Shown here: one piece after another, positions 23,159 through 30,421 of the stretch
How positions within the stretch are numbered: position 1 is the stretch's first letter
Layout of the letters: each line of letters opens with the position of its first letter
Assembly: GCA_030065255.1 (NCBI GenBank)
Contig: JASJCX010000014.1
Span: 1 to 41,989, forward strand
Source: Calothrix sp. MO_167.B42
Lineage (GTDB): Bacteria; Cyanobacteriota; Cyanobacteriia; Cyanobacteriales; Nostocaceae
Length of the DNA: 41,989 nt
Direction: 5' to 3'
The notes under the pieces: model-generated
What the model was told of the DNA's origin: nothing
Database searches by the model: none
What the model saw: the letters and a program-made list of their open reading frames with translations, nothing else
Position numbers and translations under genes: made by a program

Positions 23159-23650
23159 ATGGCAACTTACCAAGCCGACTTAGATTCTTCATCAACATCA
23201 GAAGAAGTAATTGACGAACTAATCCCAGATACTAGAACCATCAACCACATAGAAGTCATCGAAAACGTCATCGATACCGTGGCACAAAAAGATAGTGCGA
23301 TGGTAAATCATCTGCCAGAAGGTGGATATTTATGGAAATTTAACTATGGCAGCGTGGAAGTGTTTGTTCAGTTGACGGGTACTACAGATGAAGATACCTT
23401 AACTGTTTGGTCTGCGGTACTACCTTTACCAGCTAAGGATGAACCCAAACTGACTCGACAACTTTTAGAAATGAACTGTACTAGTACCTTTGAAGCTCGT
23501 TTCGGTATTATAGAAGATAAGGTAGTTGTATTAGCAACCCGCACTTTGGCAGAAATATCTCCTGGAGAGGTTTCCCGTTCGATTACCATAGTCGCAACCA
23601 TTGCTGACGATCACGATGAAGCTTTTCAAGCTGAATTTGGCATGAATTAA
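23159..23650 (+). CDS. YbjN domain-containing protein
   Basis: 163 residues from ATG 23159 (AAGAGG upstream). After an acidic ~30-residue N-terminus, the domain shows HIEVIENVIDTV, GGYLWKFNYGSVEVFVQLTG, LTVWSAVLPLPAKDE, LLEMNCTSTFEARFGIIEDKVVVL and TRTLAEISPGEVSRSI, the pattern of the YbjN/type III secretion chaperone-like fold widespread in cyanobacteria. Role unknown; likely protein binding in the cytoplasm. The lipoate-ligase-like gene starts 25 nt downstream, so they may form an operon. Confidence 0.82.
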   Translation: MATYQADLDSSSTSEEVIDELIPDTRTINHIEVIENVIDTVAQKDSAMVNHLPEGGYLWKFNYGSVEVFVQLTGTTDEDTLTVWSAVLPLPAKDEPKLTRQLLEMNCTSTFEARFGIIEDKVVVLATRTLAEISPGEVSRSITIVATIADDHDEAFQAEFGMN

Positions 23651-23675
23651 GAACTTTTAGTTATGGTTTTGAGTT

Positions 23676-24434
23676 ATGAGTCACGAATTAAATATACAAT
23701 TCCAAACTCACAACTCCAAACCAGTTTGGCGACTAATTCCCCTACTTGATGCCCCTGGAAAGGTGCAAATGGCAATCGATCGCTGGTTACTAGAGCAACA
23801 TGAATGTGGCAAACACCCACCTACTTTAAGATTTTATACTTGGTCGCCAATAGCTATTTCCTTGGGCTACCACCAACATAAGTACCCCCAAGAGTGGCAG
23901 CAACTAACCTGGAAAGGGCAGAAATTAGATTTAGTCCGTCGTCCTACAGGGGGGAGGGCTGTACTGCACCAAGGGGATTTAACCTATGCTGCGATCGCAT
24001 CTGGACTACCTCATAGCCGAGTCCAGGCTTATGTAAAAATTTGTGAATTTTTGGTTAAAGGTTGGCGATCGCTAGGTATTGATTTGCACTATGGTCAAGC
24101 CCGGAGGGGTTATATTCACAATCCTAACTGTTTTGGTACTGCTACTGGTGCGGATTTAGTCACTACTGATGGTTATAAGTTTATTGGTAGTGCCCAGTTA
24201 AGAAGGGGCGACTTTATTTTGCAACATGGCTCTATGCGTTTGCACCCAGATGCTCATCTTTTTGCTCGGGTATTTGGTACAGAATCTGATAATAATATTC
24301 AACTCCCCGAACACCTAAGTATAGATAATATTATTACCGCTTTAGTTACAGCAGCTCAAGATTGTTTTTCTATAAACCTCCAGTTGCAACCCTTTTCTGA
24401 GGAAGAGTGGAAGGAGATTGCACAGAAGAGTTAA
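23676..24434 (+). CDS. Lipoate--protein ligase / octanoyltransferase family protein
   Basis: 252 residues from ATG 23676. The BPL/LplA/LipB fold is shown by MAIDRWLLEQ, FYTWSPIAISLGYHQ, the substrate motif RRPTGGRAVLHQGDLTYA and YKFIGSAQLRRGDFILQHGS, whose Lys matches the invariant lysine of the family. It probably attaches lipoate or octanoate to E2 or GcvH domains in the cytoplasm; exact donor cannot be decided from sequence. The final codons and stop (AAG AGT TAA) lie in the first heptamer of a repeat array, so the original C-terminus may have been trimmed. Confidence 0.82.
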   Translation: MSHELNIQFQTHNSKPVWRLIPLLDAPGKVQMAIDRWLLEQHECGKHPPTLRFYTWSPIAISLGYHQHKYPQEWQQLTWKGQKLDLVRRPTGGRAVLHQGDLTYAAIASGLPHSRVQAYVKICEFLVKGWRSLGIDLHYGQARRGYIHNPNCFGTATGADLVTTDGYKFIGSAQLRRGDFILQHGSMRLHPDAHLFARVFGTESDNNIQLPEHLSIDNIITALVTAAQDCFSINLQLQPFSEEEWKEIAQKS

Positions 24435-24560
24435 GAGTTAAGAGTTAAGAGTTAGGAGTTGACAGTTGACAGGCAGGAGTTAAGAGTTCAGAGTTAATTG
24501 TTGGGTTATCAACTATCCGTGTCATCAGTATCATCCATTTAATCCGTGTTAATGGTTTTG
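24427..24560. repeat. Heptamer array plus ~55-bp composite module, copy A
   Basis: Several AGTTAAG-type heptamers, then GTTGACA units, lead into TTATCAACTATCCGTGTCAT / CAGTATCATCCATTTAATCC. The same module occurs at 37861-37914, 37948-38001 and, inverted, at 41099-41153, each time next to AGTTAAG heptamers. Non-coding apart from the stop codon of the preceding gene. Confidence 0.8.
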
Positions 24561-24623
24561 GTGCGCTACGCTACGCGATAACACACCCTACGTGTTTTCC
24601 CAAAAGTAAAAAAGCTATTTTTT

Positions 24624-26552
24624 ATGTGTGGTATAGTGGCATTGTTTTCAAATGATGAGGAAATTGCTGAATCATCTTTGAAACTAGGCATGAATTGCTT
24701 AAAACATCGAGGTCCAGATGGATTTGGATTTTGGATTTCTCCCAAACACCAAGTTGGTTTAGGACATACAAGACTTAGTATTATCGATATTGATCGTGGT
24801 CAACAGCCAATTGCCAACCTAGATAAAACTCTACATATAATTGTCAATGGAGAGTTTTATGACTTTGAAAGTATACAAGGTGATTTGCGACTTAAAGGGT
24901 ATAAATTAACAACTAATTCTGATAGTGAAATAGCCCTTCATTTATACGATGAGTTTGGAATACAATGCTTACATCATCTCAGAGGTGAATTTGCTTTTGT
25001 TCTTTGGGACGAACGTAATGAATTATTTTTTGCAGTGCGAGACCGTTTTGGTATAAAACCCCTTTACTATAGTAATTATCAAAATACTCTTTATATTGGC
25101 TCAGAAATTAAAGCTTTACTAGCTATGGGAATTCCAGCGTCCTGGGATTATGAAGCATTTTGGCAAAATGAATACAATATCTTAGCTCCAGACAGAACTC
25201 TATTCACTAATGTTTATCAAGTACCCCCGGGTCATTTTCTCCTAGCATCTCGCTCTGGAATAAAACTGCAACGCTATTGGGATTTTGATTATCCGCGAAT
25301 TGATGATTATTCATCAAAAAATACTCCATCCGATTGGATTGAGCAGCTTCGCTATACATTAGATGAAGCTGTCAAACTTCGCTTGAGGGCTGATGTACCA
25401 GTTGCTTTTTATCTTAGTGGTGGACTTGATTCATCTACAATTTTAGGATTAGCAGCAAAAAATAGTGTTCAACCACTTCAAGCATTTACTGTCGCTTTTG
25501 ACGATGAAGATTATAACGAAGAATCCTTTGCTCGTGAAACAGCAGCATATACTGGTGCCAATTTAGATGTTATTCCCATTACTCAATTAGACTTAGCGGA
25601 ACACTTTGCCGATTCAATTTGGCACGGTGAAAGACTTGCTATCGATGGCAGTTTTATCGCTCATTATCTGTTAAATAAATCCGCTGCAAATGCAGGTTAT
25701 AAAGTTGTACTTACAGGGGAAGGTGCAGACGAAATATTTGCAGGTTATGTTCATTTTCGCCAAGATATGTTGCGCTATAATCAACAAGAATATGACAAAG
25801 AAACAGTAAAAATTTTACTAGAATATTTAAAGCAGAATAATAAGGTTTCAGCGAGTTTCTTAATGGCGAATAATAACTCAAATCAACCTTTCAATACTGT
25901 TGAGCGTTTGTTAGGCTTTGTTCCATCTTGGATGCAAGCTTTTGCTAGGGGATATTTCACATCTATTCCTTTGTATTCACCATCTTTTGTTGCGTCATTT
26001 TCCCAAAAGGACATATATCGTATCTTTTTTAATCAAATAGATGTACAAGGACAACTTGCTAACAGAGAACCTGTTCACCAATCTCTTTATTTGTGGTCTA
26101 AAACCTTACTCTCTAATCACATTTTGCGAATTTTTGCAGATGGTGTTGAGATGGCACACTCAATTGAAGGGCGACTACCATTTTTAGACCACAAAGTTGT
26201 GGAATTAGTTCGTAATATGCCTGTTGTACTAAAAATTCGTGGCCTTACAGAAAAATATGTCTTGAAAGAAGCTGCAAAGCCATTTATCACGGAAACTGTA
26301 TATAAGCGGCAAAAACATCCGTTTCTGACTCCTCCCTCAACTTTCAAGCTAAATGAAGCATTACAAGAACTCGTCCAAGATACCCTGCGAAGTTCGCTGA
26401 TGTCTAACGTACCTTTCTATAACCATGCTGCGGTAATTCATTTGCTTGATCAATTACCAAAAATGGATGAAAGCGAGCGTTCTTCTTTGGATGTAGTCTT
26501 GATGAAGATGTTGAGTGTTTATTTTTTTCAAGAAAGATTTGGACTAGTTTAG
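24624..26552 (+). CDS. asnB: Asparagine synthase (glutamine-hydrolysing)
   Basis: 642 residues from ATG 24624. The N-terminal class II amidotransferase has the catalytic Cys2 (MCGIVALFS) and the RLSIID, NGEFYDFE and SDSEIALHLYDEFG motifs. The C-terminal synthetase has the PPi loop FYLSGGLDSST and LTGEGADEIFAGY. It converts aspartate to asparagine using glutamine and ATP in the cytoplasm. Length is near that of longer bacterial AsnB enzymes; relatives sometimes act in secondary metabolism, but no such genes are adjacent. The non-coding gap before it is a heptamer/composite repeat, and another dispersed repeat follows the stop. Confidence 0.92.
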   Translation: MCGIVALFSNDEEIAESSLKLGMNCLKHRGPDGFGFWISPKHQVGLGHTRLSIIDIDRGQQPIANLDKTLHIIVNGEFYDFESIQGDLRLKGYKLTTNSDSEIALHLYDEFGIQCLHHLRGEFAFVLWDERNELFFAVRDRFGIKPLYYSNYQNTLYIGSEIKALLAMGIPASWDYEAFWQNEYNILAPDRTLFTNVYQVPPGHFLLASRSGIKLQRYWDFDYPRIDDYSSKNTPSDWIEQLRYTLDEAVKLRLRADVPVAFYLSGGLDSSTILGLAAKNSVQPLQAFTVAFDDEDYNEESFARETAAYTGANLDVIPITQLDLAEHFADSIWHGERLAIDGSFIAHYLLNKSAANAGYKVVLTGEGADEIFAGYVHFRQDMLRYNQQEYDKETVKILLEYLKQNNKVSASFLMANNNSNQPFNTVERLLGFVPSWMQAFARGYFTSIPLYSPSFVASFSQKDIYRIFFNQIDVQGQLANREPVHQSLYLWSKTLLSNHILRIFADGVEMAHSIEGRLPFLDHKVVELVRNMPVVLKIRGLTEKYVLKEAAKPFITETVYKRQKHPFLTPPSTFKLNEALQELVQDTLRSSLMSNVPFYNHAAVIHLLDQLPKMDESERSSLDVVLMKMLSVYFFQERFGLV

Positions 26553-26569
26553 CTCCATTCAGCTACTTT

Positions 26570-26697
26570 TTCAAATAATGTTTGCGACACATACATTCTT
26601 CGTCAGGGTACGGCACCAGTCAAATAATTTATATATCAAGCAGATTGTGGATGCCGTGCCCCTACCCATCTGTCCCATTCTTTTTTCAAATTGGTAT
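26570..26697. repeat. Dispersed repeat with GGGTACGGCA / TGCCGTGCCCC arms, copy 2
   Basis: It parallels 7086-7190 (AATGTTT, CTTCGTCAGGG, ACGGCA, AT-rich middle, GCCGTGCCCCTACCCATCTG) and is better preserved on the right, ending in TTTTTTCAAATTGGTATA. TTTTTCAAAT recurs near both ends. Non-coding. Confidence 0.7.
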
Positions 26698-26746
26698 AAA
26701 ATCCAAAATCTAAAATCTAAAATCTAAAATCTAAAATCTAAAATTG
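26698..26746. repeat. Seven AAAATCT-type heptamers
   Basis: AAAATCC, five AAAATCT units and AAAATTG run directly up to the ATG at 26748 of the DUF3288 gene, leaving no ribosome binding site in the usual place. The same heptamer on the other strand (TTTAGAT) is at 41004-41037. Confidence 0.9.
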
Positions 26747-26747
26747 T

Positions 26748-27032
26748 ATGAGTGGCAAAGAACAACAACATCCCTTGTATAATCGCGATCGCCCTTTGGT
26801 AGATAATTTACTGGTAGCACAAGCGACGGATTTACACTTAGCAGAATTAGCTCGATTGCGAGTTCGTTACCAAGGTTTTCCCGGTGCTAAAGATATCCAG
26901 CAAGATTTGGACAAAGTTTTGCAACAATGGGGCTTAACAGAAGCAGAATTGTTTGAAAAAACCCGTTCTATCCATGATGCGGGAGGTATTTATAAAAGTC
27001 GTGGCAAAAAAGAAGAACAGGATTGGAATTAA
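26748..27032 (+). CDS. DUF3288-family small protein
   Basis: 94 residues from ATG 26748. QQHPLYNRDRPLVDNLL, LHLAELARLRVRYQGFPGAK and IQQDLDKVLQQWGLTEAELF match the cyanobacterial DUF3288 family as I remember it. It is helical, soluble and of unknown function. Its leader is a heptamer array, so translation may be leaderless or low. It converges with the putative regulator gene ending at 27059. Confidence 0.7.
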   Translation: MSGKEQQHPLYNRDRPLVDNLLVAQATDLHLAELARLRVRYQGFPGAKDIQQDLDKVLQQWGLTEAELFEKTRSIHDAGGIYKSRGKKEEQDWN

Positions 27033-27058
27033 AAAAATGCACCCTGAAGTAATTTTGC

Positions 27059-27739
27059 CTAAGCTGAAGCAAAAGCCCTTGATGGAATGGGAACTAATTG
27101 GGGAGTAGACAAGCAAGTTCCTTGCCTATACCACACACCTTCAACCTCAAAAGCCTCAAAGTGAGTCGTCAAGATTGCCCAAGCTTGTTCATTTAATCCA
27201 GCTGAGTAAGTCCAAGTAAATTGGTTATTATTACGAAGTTTTTGTTCGAGTTCTGCTAAATCTTCTGGTAGCCAAAATTGACTCATAATTCTTTGGGTAG
27301 CAACCTCAGGAGGAGTCTCTAACATATCAGCCATGGGCTGATTAATAATGATTTGTTTACGGCTATCTTGGCGCACAATACTAATTGGACGCTCGTTTTC
27401 CGCTGCATTCACCATCCGACACAGTAAGTCTACTGGGACATGCAATTGGCTACAAAACACAGAACCACCACAACGTAGGATAGTTTCCGCAGTTTCCGAA
27501 GGTGTAGGTGCGTCCGTTGATGCCATCCATCCATAAAATTCGATTGGTTGTTTACAACGCCGCCATCCTATCCTGACTTTGCCTTTAATTTTGGCAGCAG
27601 TCTCACTGAGGGCATCTCCGTAGCTTTGGGCTAAATCTGTAGCATCTCGTTTGGTTGGTGCAAGAATAGATACACCTTCATAGGAGATTTTATAATTCCA
27701 ACCCGGTAAGTTTAATACCTTAAGAATACTCGCACTCAC
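27059..27739 (-). CDS. Putative PAS-like sensor/regulator, second gene of an overlapping pair
   Basis: 226 residues from GTG 27739, whose start lies inside the last codons of the upstream gene (20-nt overlap), pointing to translational coupling. The N-terminal half (NLPGWNYKISYEGVSIL, KGKVRIGWRRC) is unfamiliar. The C-terminal part from about residue 118, PISIVRQDSRKQIIINQPMA then LETPPEVATQRIM and NQFTWTYSAGLNEQAW, has the layout of a PAS domain (question, fixed-position Asn-rich loop, core strands). No DNA-binding motif is evident here; the partner supplies one. Both domain calls are inference and the family is not identified. Confidence 0.55.
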   Translation of the reverse strand: MSASILKVLNLPGWNYKISYEGVSILAPTKRDATDLAQSYGDALSETAAKIKGKVRIGWRRCKQPIEFYGWMASTDAPTPSETAETILRCGGSVFCSQLHVPVDLLCRMVNAAENERPISIVRQDSRKQIIINQPMADMLETPPEVATQRIMSQFWLPEDLAELEQKLRNNNQFTWTYSAGLNEQAWAILTTHFEAFEVEGVWYRQGTCLSTPQLVPIPSRAFASA

Positions 27740-28241
27740 CTTCTCTTGATCCTCCAGAATCTTTATATACTTTTACACTAGTAGAATTGCTAGATACGGA
27801 AAGTTTAAAAGTTTCTTGCCAAATTTTTTTTCTTTCCTCCTCAGTAATGGATAAAGCCGATGTAATAATCGCAAAATCCCCTGGTGTCGGTAGTACTTCC
27901 CCTTTAGATAAGGCTGATAGGTTTTTTACCCCACAACGCTTAAGTTTTGTCATATTCGATCGCACTAAACTCGCAATGGTTTTCGGAGGTGTGGGTTCTG
28001 GCTTATAGGAGTTAGAGCCTGTAGTTTTGGCTACCCACTCATACAGCATTTCTTCCAATACCTCACTTTGAGAAAACCCTTGCTTCGCGCAAATACTTTT
28101 GAATTCCCTCGCCAGCTCTACCGGAACGTAGCCGCTGACTTGCTTGTAATCATCTGAACGCCTTCTGTCAGTCATATGCCGGACTGTATTAATATCATAC
28201 TTACTTCTATTTTCTATCATGACATCTAAAAAACAAGACAT
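27720..28241 (-). CDS. Ribbon-helix-helix / HTH-like transcription regulator, first gene of an overlapping pair
   Basis: 173 residues from ATG 28241; other starts are Met8 (28220) and Met23 (MTDRRRSDDYK, 28175), none with a clear ribosome binding site. Residues ~33-70 (VSGYVPVELAREFKSICAKQ, SQSEVLEEMLYEWV) fit a MetJ/Arc-type ribbon-helix-helix DNA-binding domain. Residues ~88-145 (KNLSALSKGEVLPTPGDFAI, then LSITEEERKKIWQETF) recall the second half of an XRE-like HTH. It should bind DNA, possibly its own promoter in the 390-bp gap upstream, which contains repeated TGACA/TGTCA half-sites. The overlap with the next gene suggests they act together. Confidence 0.65.
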   Translation of the reverse strand: MSCFLDVMIENRSKYDINTVRHMTDRRRSDDYKQVSGYVPVELAREFKSICAKQGFSQSEVLEEMLYEWVAKTTGSNSYKPEPTPPKTIASLVRSNMTKLKRCGVKNLSALSKGEVLPTPGDFAIITSALSITEEERKKIWQETFKLSVSSNSTSVKVYKDSGGSREGECEYS

Positions 28242-28260
28242 TTTATTATTTATTTTTTAA

Positions 28261-28298
28261 ATGACGTGTTGACATGAAAAAATGACAAGAGTTAATAT
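28261..28298 (+). promoter_or_regulatory. Candidate sigma-70 promoter with TGACA half-sites
   Basis: TTGACA (28269-28274), 18 nt, TAATAT (28293-28298) read rightward toward the gene at 28630. ATGACG, TTGACATG and ATGACAAG repeat the same core within 30 nt, a possible binding site for the regulator encoded divergently. The 330-bp distance to the next gene is long, so the assignment is tentative. Confidence 0.4.
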
Positions 28299-28629
28299 AT
28301 AGTTATTAATAGGCGTAGACAGGTAAATGAGCAAAAAAAGGTAGCGCACCCTAGTAGCTAGCTTCCGGCTATGATGCTAGCTTAATAACTTCAATTAGGA
28401 ATCCGAGGGTTTTATCCCCTCTGGTATTTAGTATATATGATTGCATCCACTTACGCAATCCTTGTCAACATAAGTACTTAATTTTAATGAGAAACAGGCC
28501 GCACTACGGAGAATTATTGAATTAATATTCAGATAATAAATTTTATATTGCTTTGCTAAATCCATAACAGGTAAAGTTTATTGCTTTCCTGGGGCTTGAC
28601 TCACTTGAAGGTATCGATCCAATAAAAAT

Positions 28630-28944
28630 ATGACTCCATTAACCTTTGAACAATTTATTCATCCCTTATCTGAGTTCCCTCAGGTTGAAAATATTGCTGG
28701 GACGGATGAGCCTGTATTAGATCTTTACACTATGGCAGGGGTAATACTGTATACAGCTTGCGCCCATGGTAATCGCAAAGCGAAGGAAAAGGCCTTGGAA
28801 ATATCAGGGATGAATGCGGGATTGGTAGATGTGAATTTGTTATTTAGGCGATGTCAAAAAGGCGACCGCGGGGCAATTTTAGAAATGATTAGTTTAATTG
28901 TTTCAGGCATGGAAAGTAGTTTTGAGGAAGTGCAAACAGCGTAA
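28630..28944 (+). CDS. Small hypothetical protein (104 aa)
   Basis: ATG 28630 to TAA 28944. The protein is mildly acidic and mostly helical (LDLYTMAGVILYTACAHGN, RRCQKGDRGAILEMISLIVS), with no signal peptide or convincing membrane helix. I do not recognise a family. A good terminator lies at 29081-29115, supporting that this is a real, independently transcribed gene. It faces away from the regulator pair and could be its target. Confidence 0.55.
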   Translation: MTPLTFEQFIHPLSEFPQVENIAGTDEPVLDLYTMAGVILYTACAHGNRKAKEKALEISGMNAGLVDVNLLFRRCQKGDRGAILEMISLIVSGMESSFEEVQTA

Positions 28945-29080
28945 ATAACAATTTGTTTTATAGCATAGGAAGTTTTTGATGTTGACAGTTGATAGTTGAC
29001 AGTCCTTGGGTGGAACAATACTGTCCTAACCAATATGTCCATTGCTATAAAAATTAACGAAATAACAAAGAGCAAATAAT

Positions 29081-29115
29081 CAGCCTTACTTTGATTTAAG
29101 TAAGGCTGTTTTTTT
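29081..29115 (+). terminator. Strong Rho-independent terminator
   Basis: CAGCCTTACTT (29081-29091) and AAGTAAGGCTG (29098-29108) form a perfect 11-bp stem with a 6-nt loop, followed by seven T residues (29109-29115). It is oriented to end rightward transcription of the gene at 28630-28944. Confidence 0.9.
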
Positions 29116-29145
29116 CAACAGTAAACTTATTAAGTTGTTAGGTAA

Positions 29146-29206
29146 AACCTCACCCCCAGCCCCTCTCCTTATTAAGGAGAGGGGTGCCGTCAGGCGGGGT
29201 GAGGTT
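29146..29206. repeat. Palindromic repeat AACCTCACCCC / GGGGTGAGGTT
   Basis: 11-bp perfect arms (29146-29156, 29196-29206) enclose an inner hairpin CCCTCTCCTT/AAGGAGAGGG. This is a form seen widely in Nostoc-like genomes. Non-coding. Confidence 0.75.
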
Positions 29207-29228
29207 CGCCTCTTACATTTAATTACGC

Positions 29229-29283
29229 CTACCTACTTACTTATTACTTGTTACTCATTACTCATTACTCATTACTCATTACT
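29229..29283. repeat. TTACTCA-type heptamer array
   Basis: About six TTACTCA/TTACTTG units. Its right end covers the stop codon and last three or four codons of the Nudix gene (29272 onward), whose C-terminus TSNE comes from the repeat. Confidence 0.8.
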
Positions 29284-29715
29284 TGTGCGTAGGGCCATAA
29301 AGTCTGAGAGAATACGTTGATGTACAGGTCCTAATGGTCTGACTTGATTAGCAACAGCTGAGTAACAATTACCACGACGGATATCATCGGCGGTAACTAA
29401 GCCCATATCCCAGCCTTCATTGAGTACGAGCTTGTCTAGTCCAACGGACAATGGAGCATGGAAAACATGACGTAACACACTTTCATCGCTATAAATGCCG
29501 AACTCCGAAAATGTAGGTGGTAGCTCATAGGTAATTTCTTCTAAAATTTCCCGTTTGACGGCTTCATGGGGAGTTTCTCCGGTTTCTATGTGCCCTCCAA
29601 ATAGTGCCCAATAGCCAGGATAGAGAATACCGGGAATATTATCTCGCAGTTGCATTAAGAACTTATCATCTTGATGAAGAATTGCGATTGCTACTGGTAC
29701 TAGTTGGTTATTCAT
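29272..29715 (-). CDS. Nudix hydrolase
   Basis: 147 residues from ATG 29715. The Nudix box is complete: GHIETGE, seven residues, REILEEITYE, with the catalytic Glu residues present; WALFGG precedes it as expected. It hydrolyses a nucleoside diphosphate linked to another group, Mg-dependent and cytoplasmic; the substrate cannot be told. The C-terminal half (GLVTADDIRRG) is typical of small family members. The last codons and the stop lie in a heptamer repeat, so the original end may have been replaced. Confidence 0.88.
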   Translation of the reverse strand: MNNQLVPVAIAILHQDDKFLMQLRDNIPGILYPGYWALFGGHIETGETPHEAVKREILEEITYELPPTFSEFGIYSDESVLRHVFHAPLSVGLDKLVLNEGWDMGLVTADDIRRGNCYSAVANQVRPLGPVHQRILSDFMALRTSNE

Positions 29716-29748
29716 AAAAGTTTATAATTACGAGATACGGTTTAATTA

Positions 29749-30168
29749 TTACTCTTCCTCTAGATAAACGTCTCCATAATCTTTCCCACCCAAAGGAATA
29801 CTTTTGTAGCGAACTTTACCTTTGAACACTACAGATTTTCCTTTTTTAATGCCAGTTTGATTCGTCACCACCCAGATTTTTCCAGTGCCGTCATTGATTT
29901 GATATGCTTGTCTCTTGACAAGGGGAATAGCCCTTTCGACTTTTCCTTGGATATAAACGGTATTTGGTTCTTGTTTAGGTTGTGCCTGCAATTGTTTAAT
30001 GGGAGTCACATTGGCACCAATAGGTTTAAAACCTTGTGGGGTAAAGTCTCCACAACTAACAGTTCCAATCAAGAAAAAACAGATAAACATCCAGCGTAAA
30101 CTGGCAGAATCAATGTAAAAAATATTCACTTTTTGTACGAGAGGTACTAGTAGAGACGATTTTTGCAT
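29749..30168 (-). CDS. Small envelope protein with an OB-fold-like domain
   Basis: 139 residues from ATG 30168. The longer open frame reaches 30369 but its start codons come from a palindromic repeat (30297-30376), so I reject that part. Residues ~27-41 are hydrophobic (WMFICFFLIGTVSC), ending in a Cys that could be a lipidation or cleavage site, though the lipobox is imperfect. The C-terminal ~70 residues (NTVYIQGKVERAIPL, YQINDGTGKIWVVTN, GKSVVFKGKVRYK) look like an OB-fold beta-barrel as in YgiW/BOF-type periplasmic proteins. Ligand unknown. An alternative start is Met at 30090. Confidence 0.6.
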   Translation of the reverse strand: MQKSSLLVPLVQKVNIFYIDSASLRWMFICFFLIGTVSCGDFTPQGFKPIGANVTPIKQLQAQPKQEPNTVYIQGKVERAIPLVKRQAYQINDGTGKIWVVTNQTGIKKGKSVVFKGKVRYKSIPLGGKDYGDVYLEEE

Positions 30169-30296
30169 AAATGTGTGGTCACACTTTACCGTAGATTTTG
30201 TAAATTTCACTGTAGACTTGTCAAATCTAAAGAAAGTGACGAAATTCATCTGAATTTTGATTGTCAACGGATTCTTTCTTAATCCTTTTTTGTCAC

Positions 30297-30376
30297 ATGT
30301 AGGTTGGGTAGAACGAAGTGAAACCCAACAACAAAATTTTTGGTAGTTGGGTTGAGGGACGAAACCCAACCTACAT
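30297..30376. mobile_element. 80-bp palindromic element ATGTAGGTTGGGT / ACCCAACCTACAT
   Basis: Perfect 13-bp terminal inverted repeats (30297-30309, 30364-30376) with an inner GAAACCCAAC / GTTGGGTT stem. The core GTTGGGTTTCG relates it to the elements at 531 and 4258. Non-coding; it lies upstream of the OB-fold gene and beyond the end of the sensor operon. Confidence 0.75.
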
Positions 30377-30421
30377 CTAAATTCATAAAAGTCCTGAAAA
30401 ATAAGGATTTTAGATTTTTAT

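Noticed and set aside
29749-30369. 206-codon version of the OB-fold protein
   Set aside because: The first ~20 codons are read from the palindromic repeat at 30297-30376, and the residues up to the ATG at 30168 show no family pattern.
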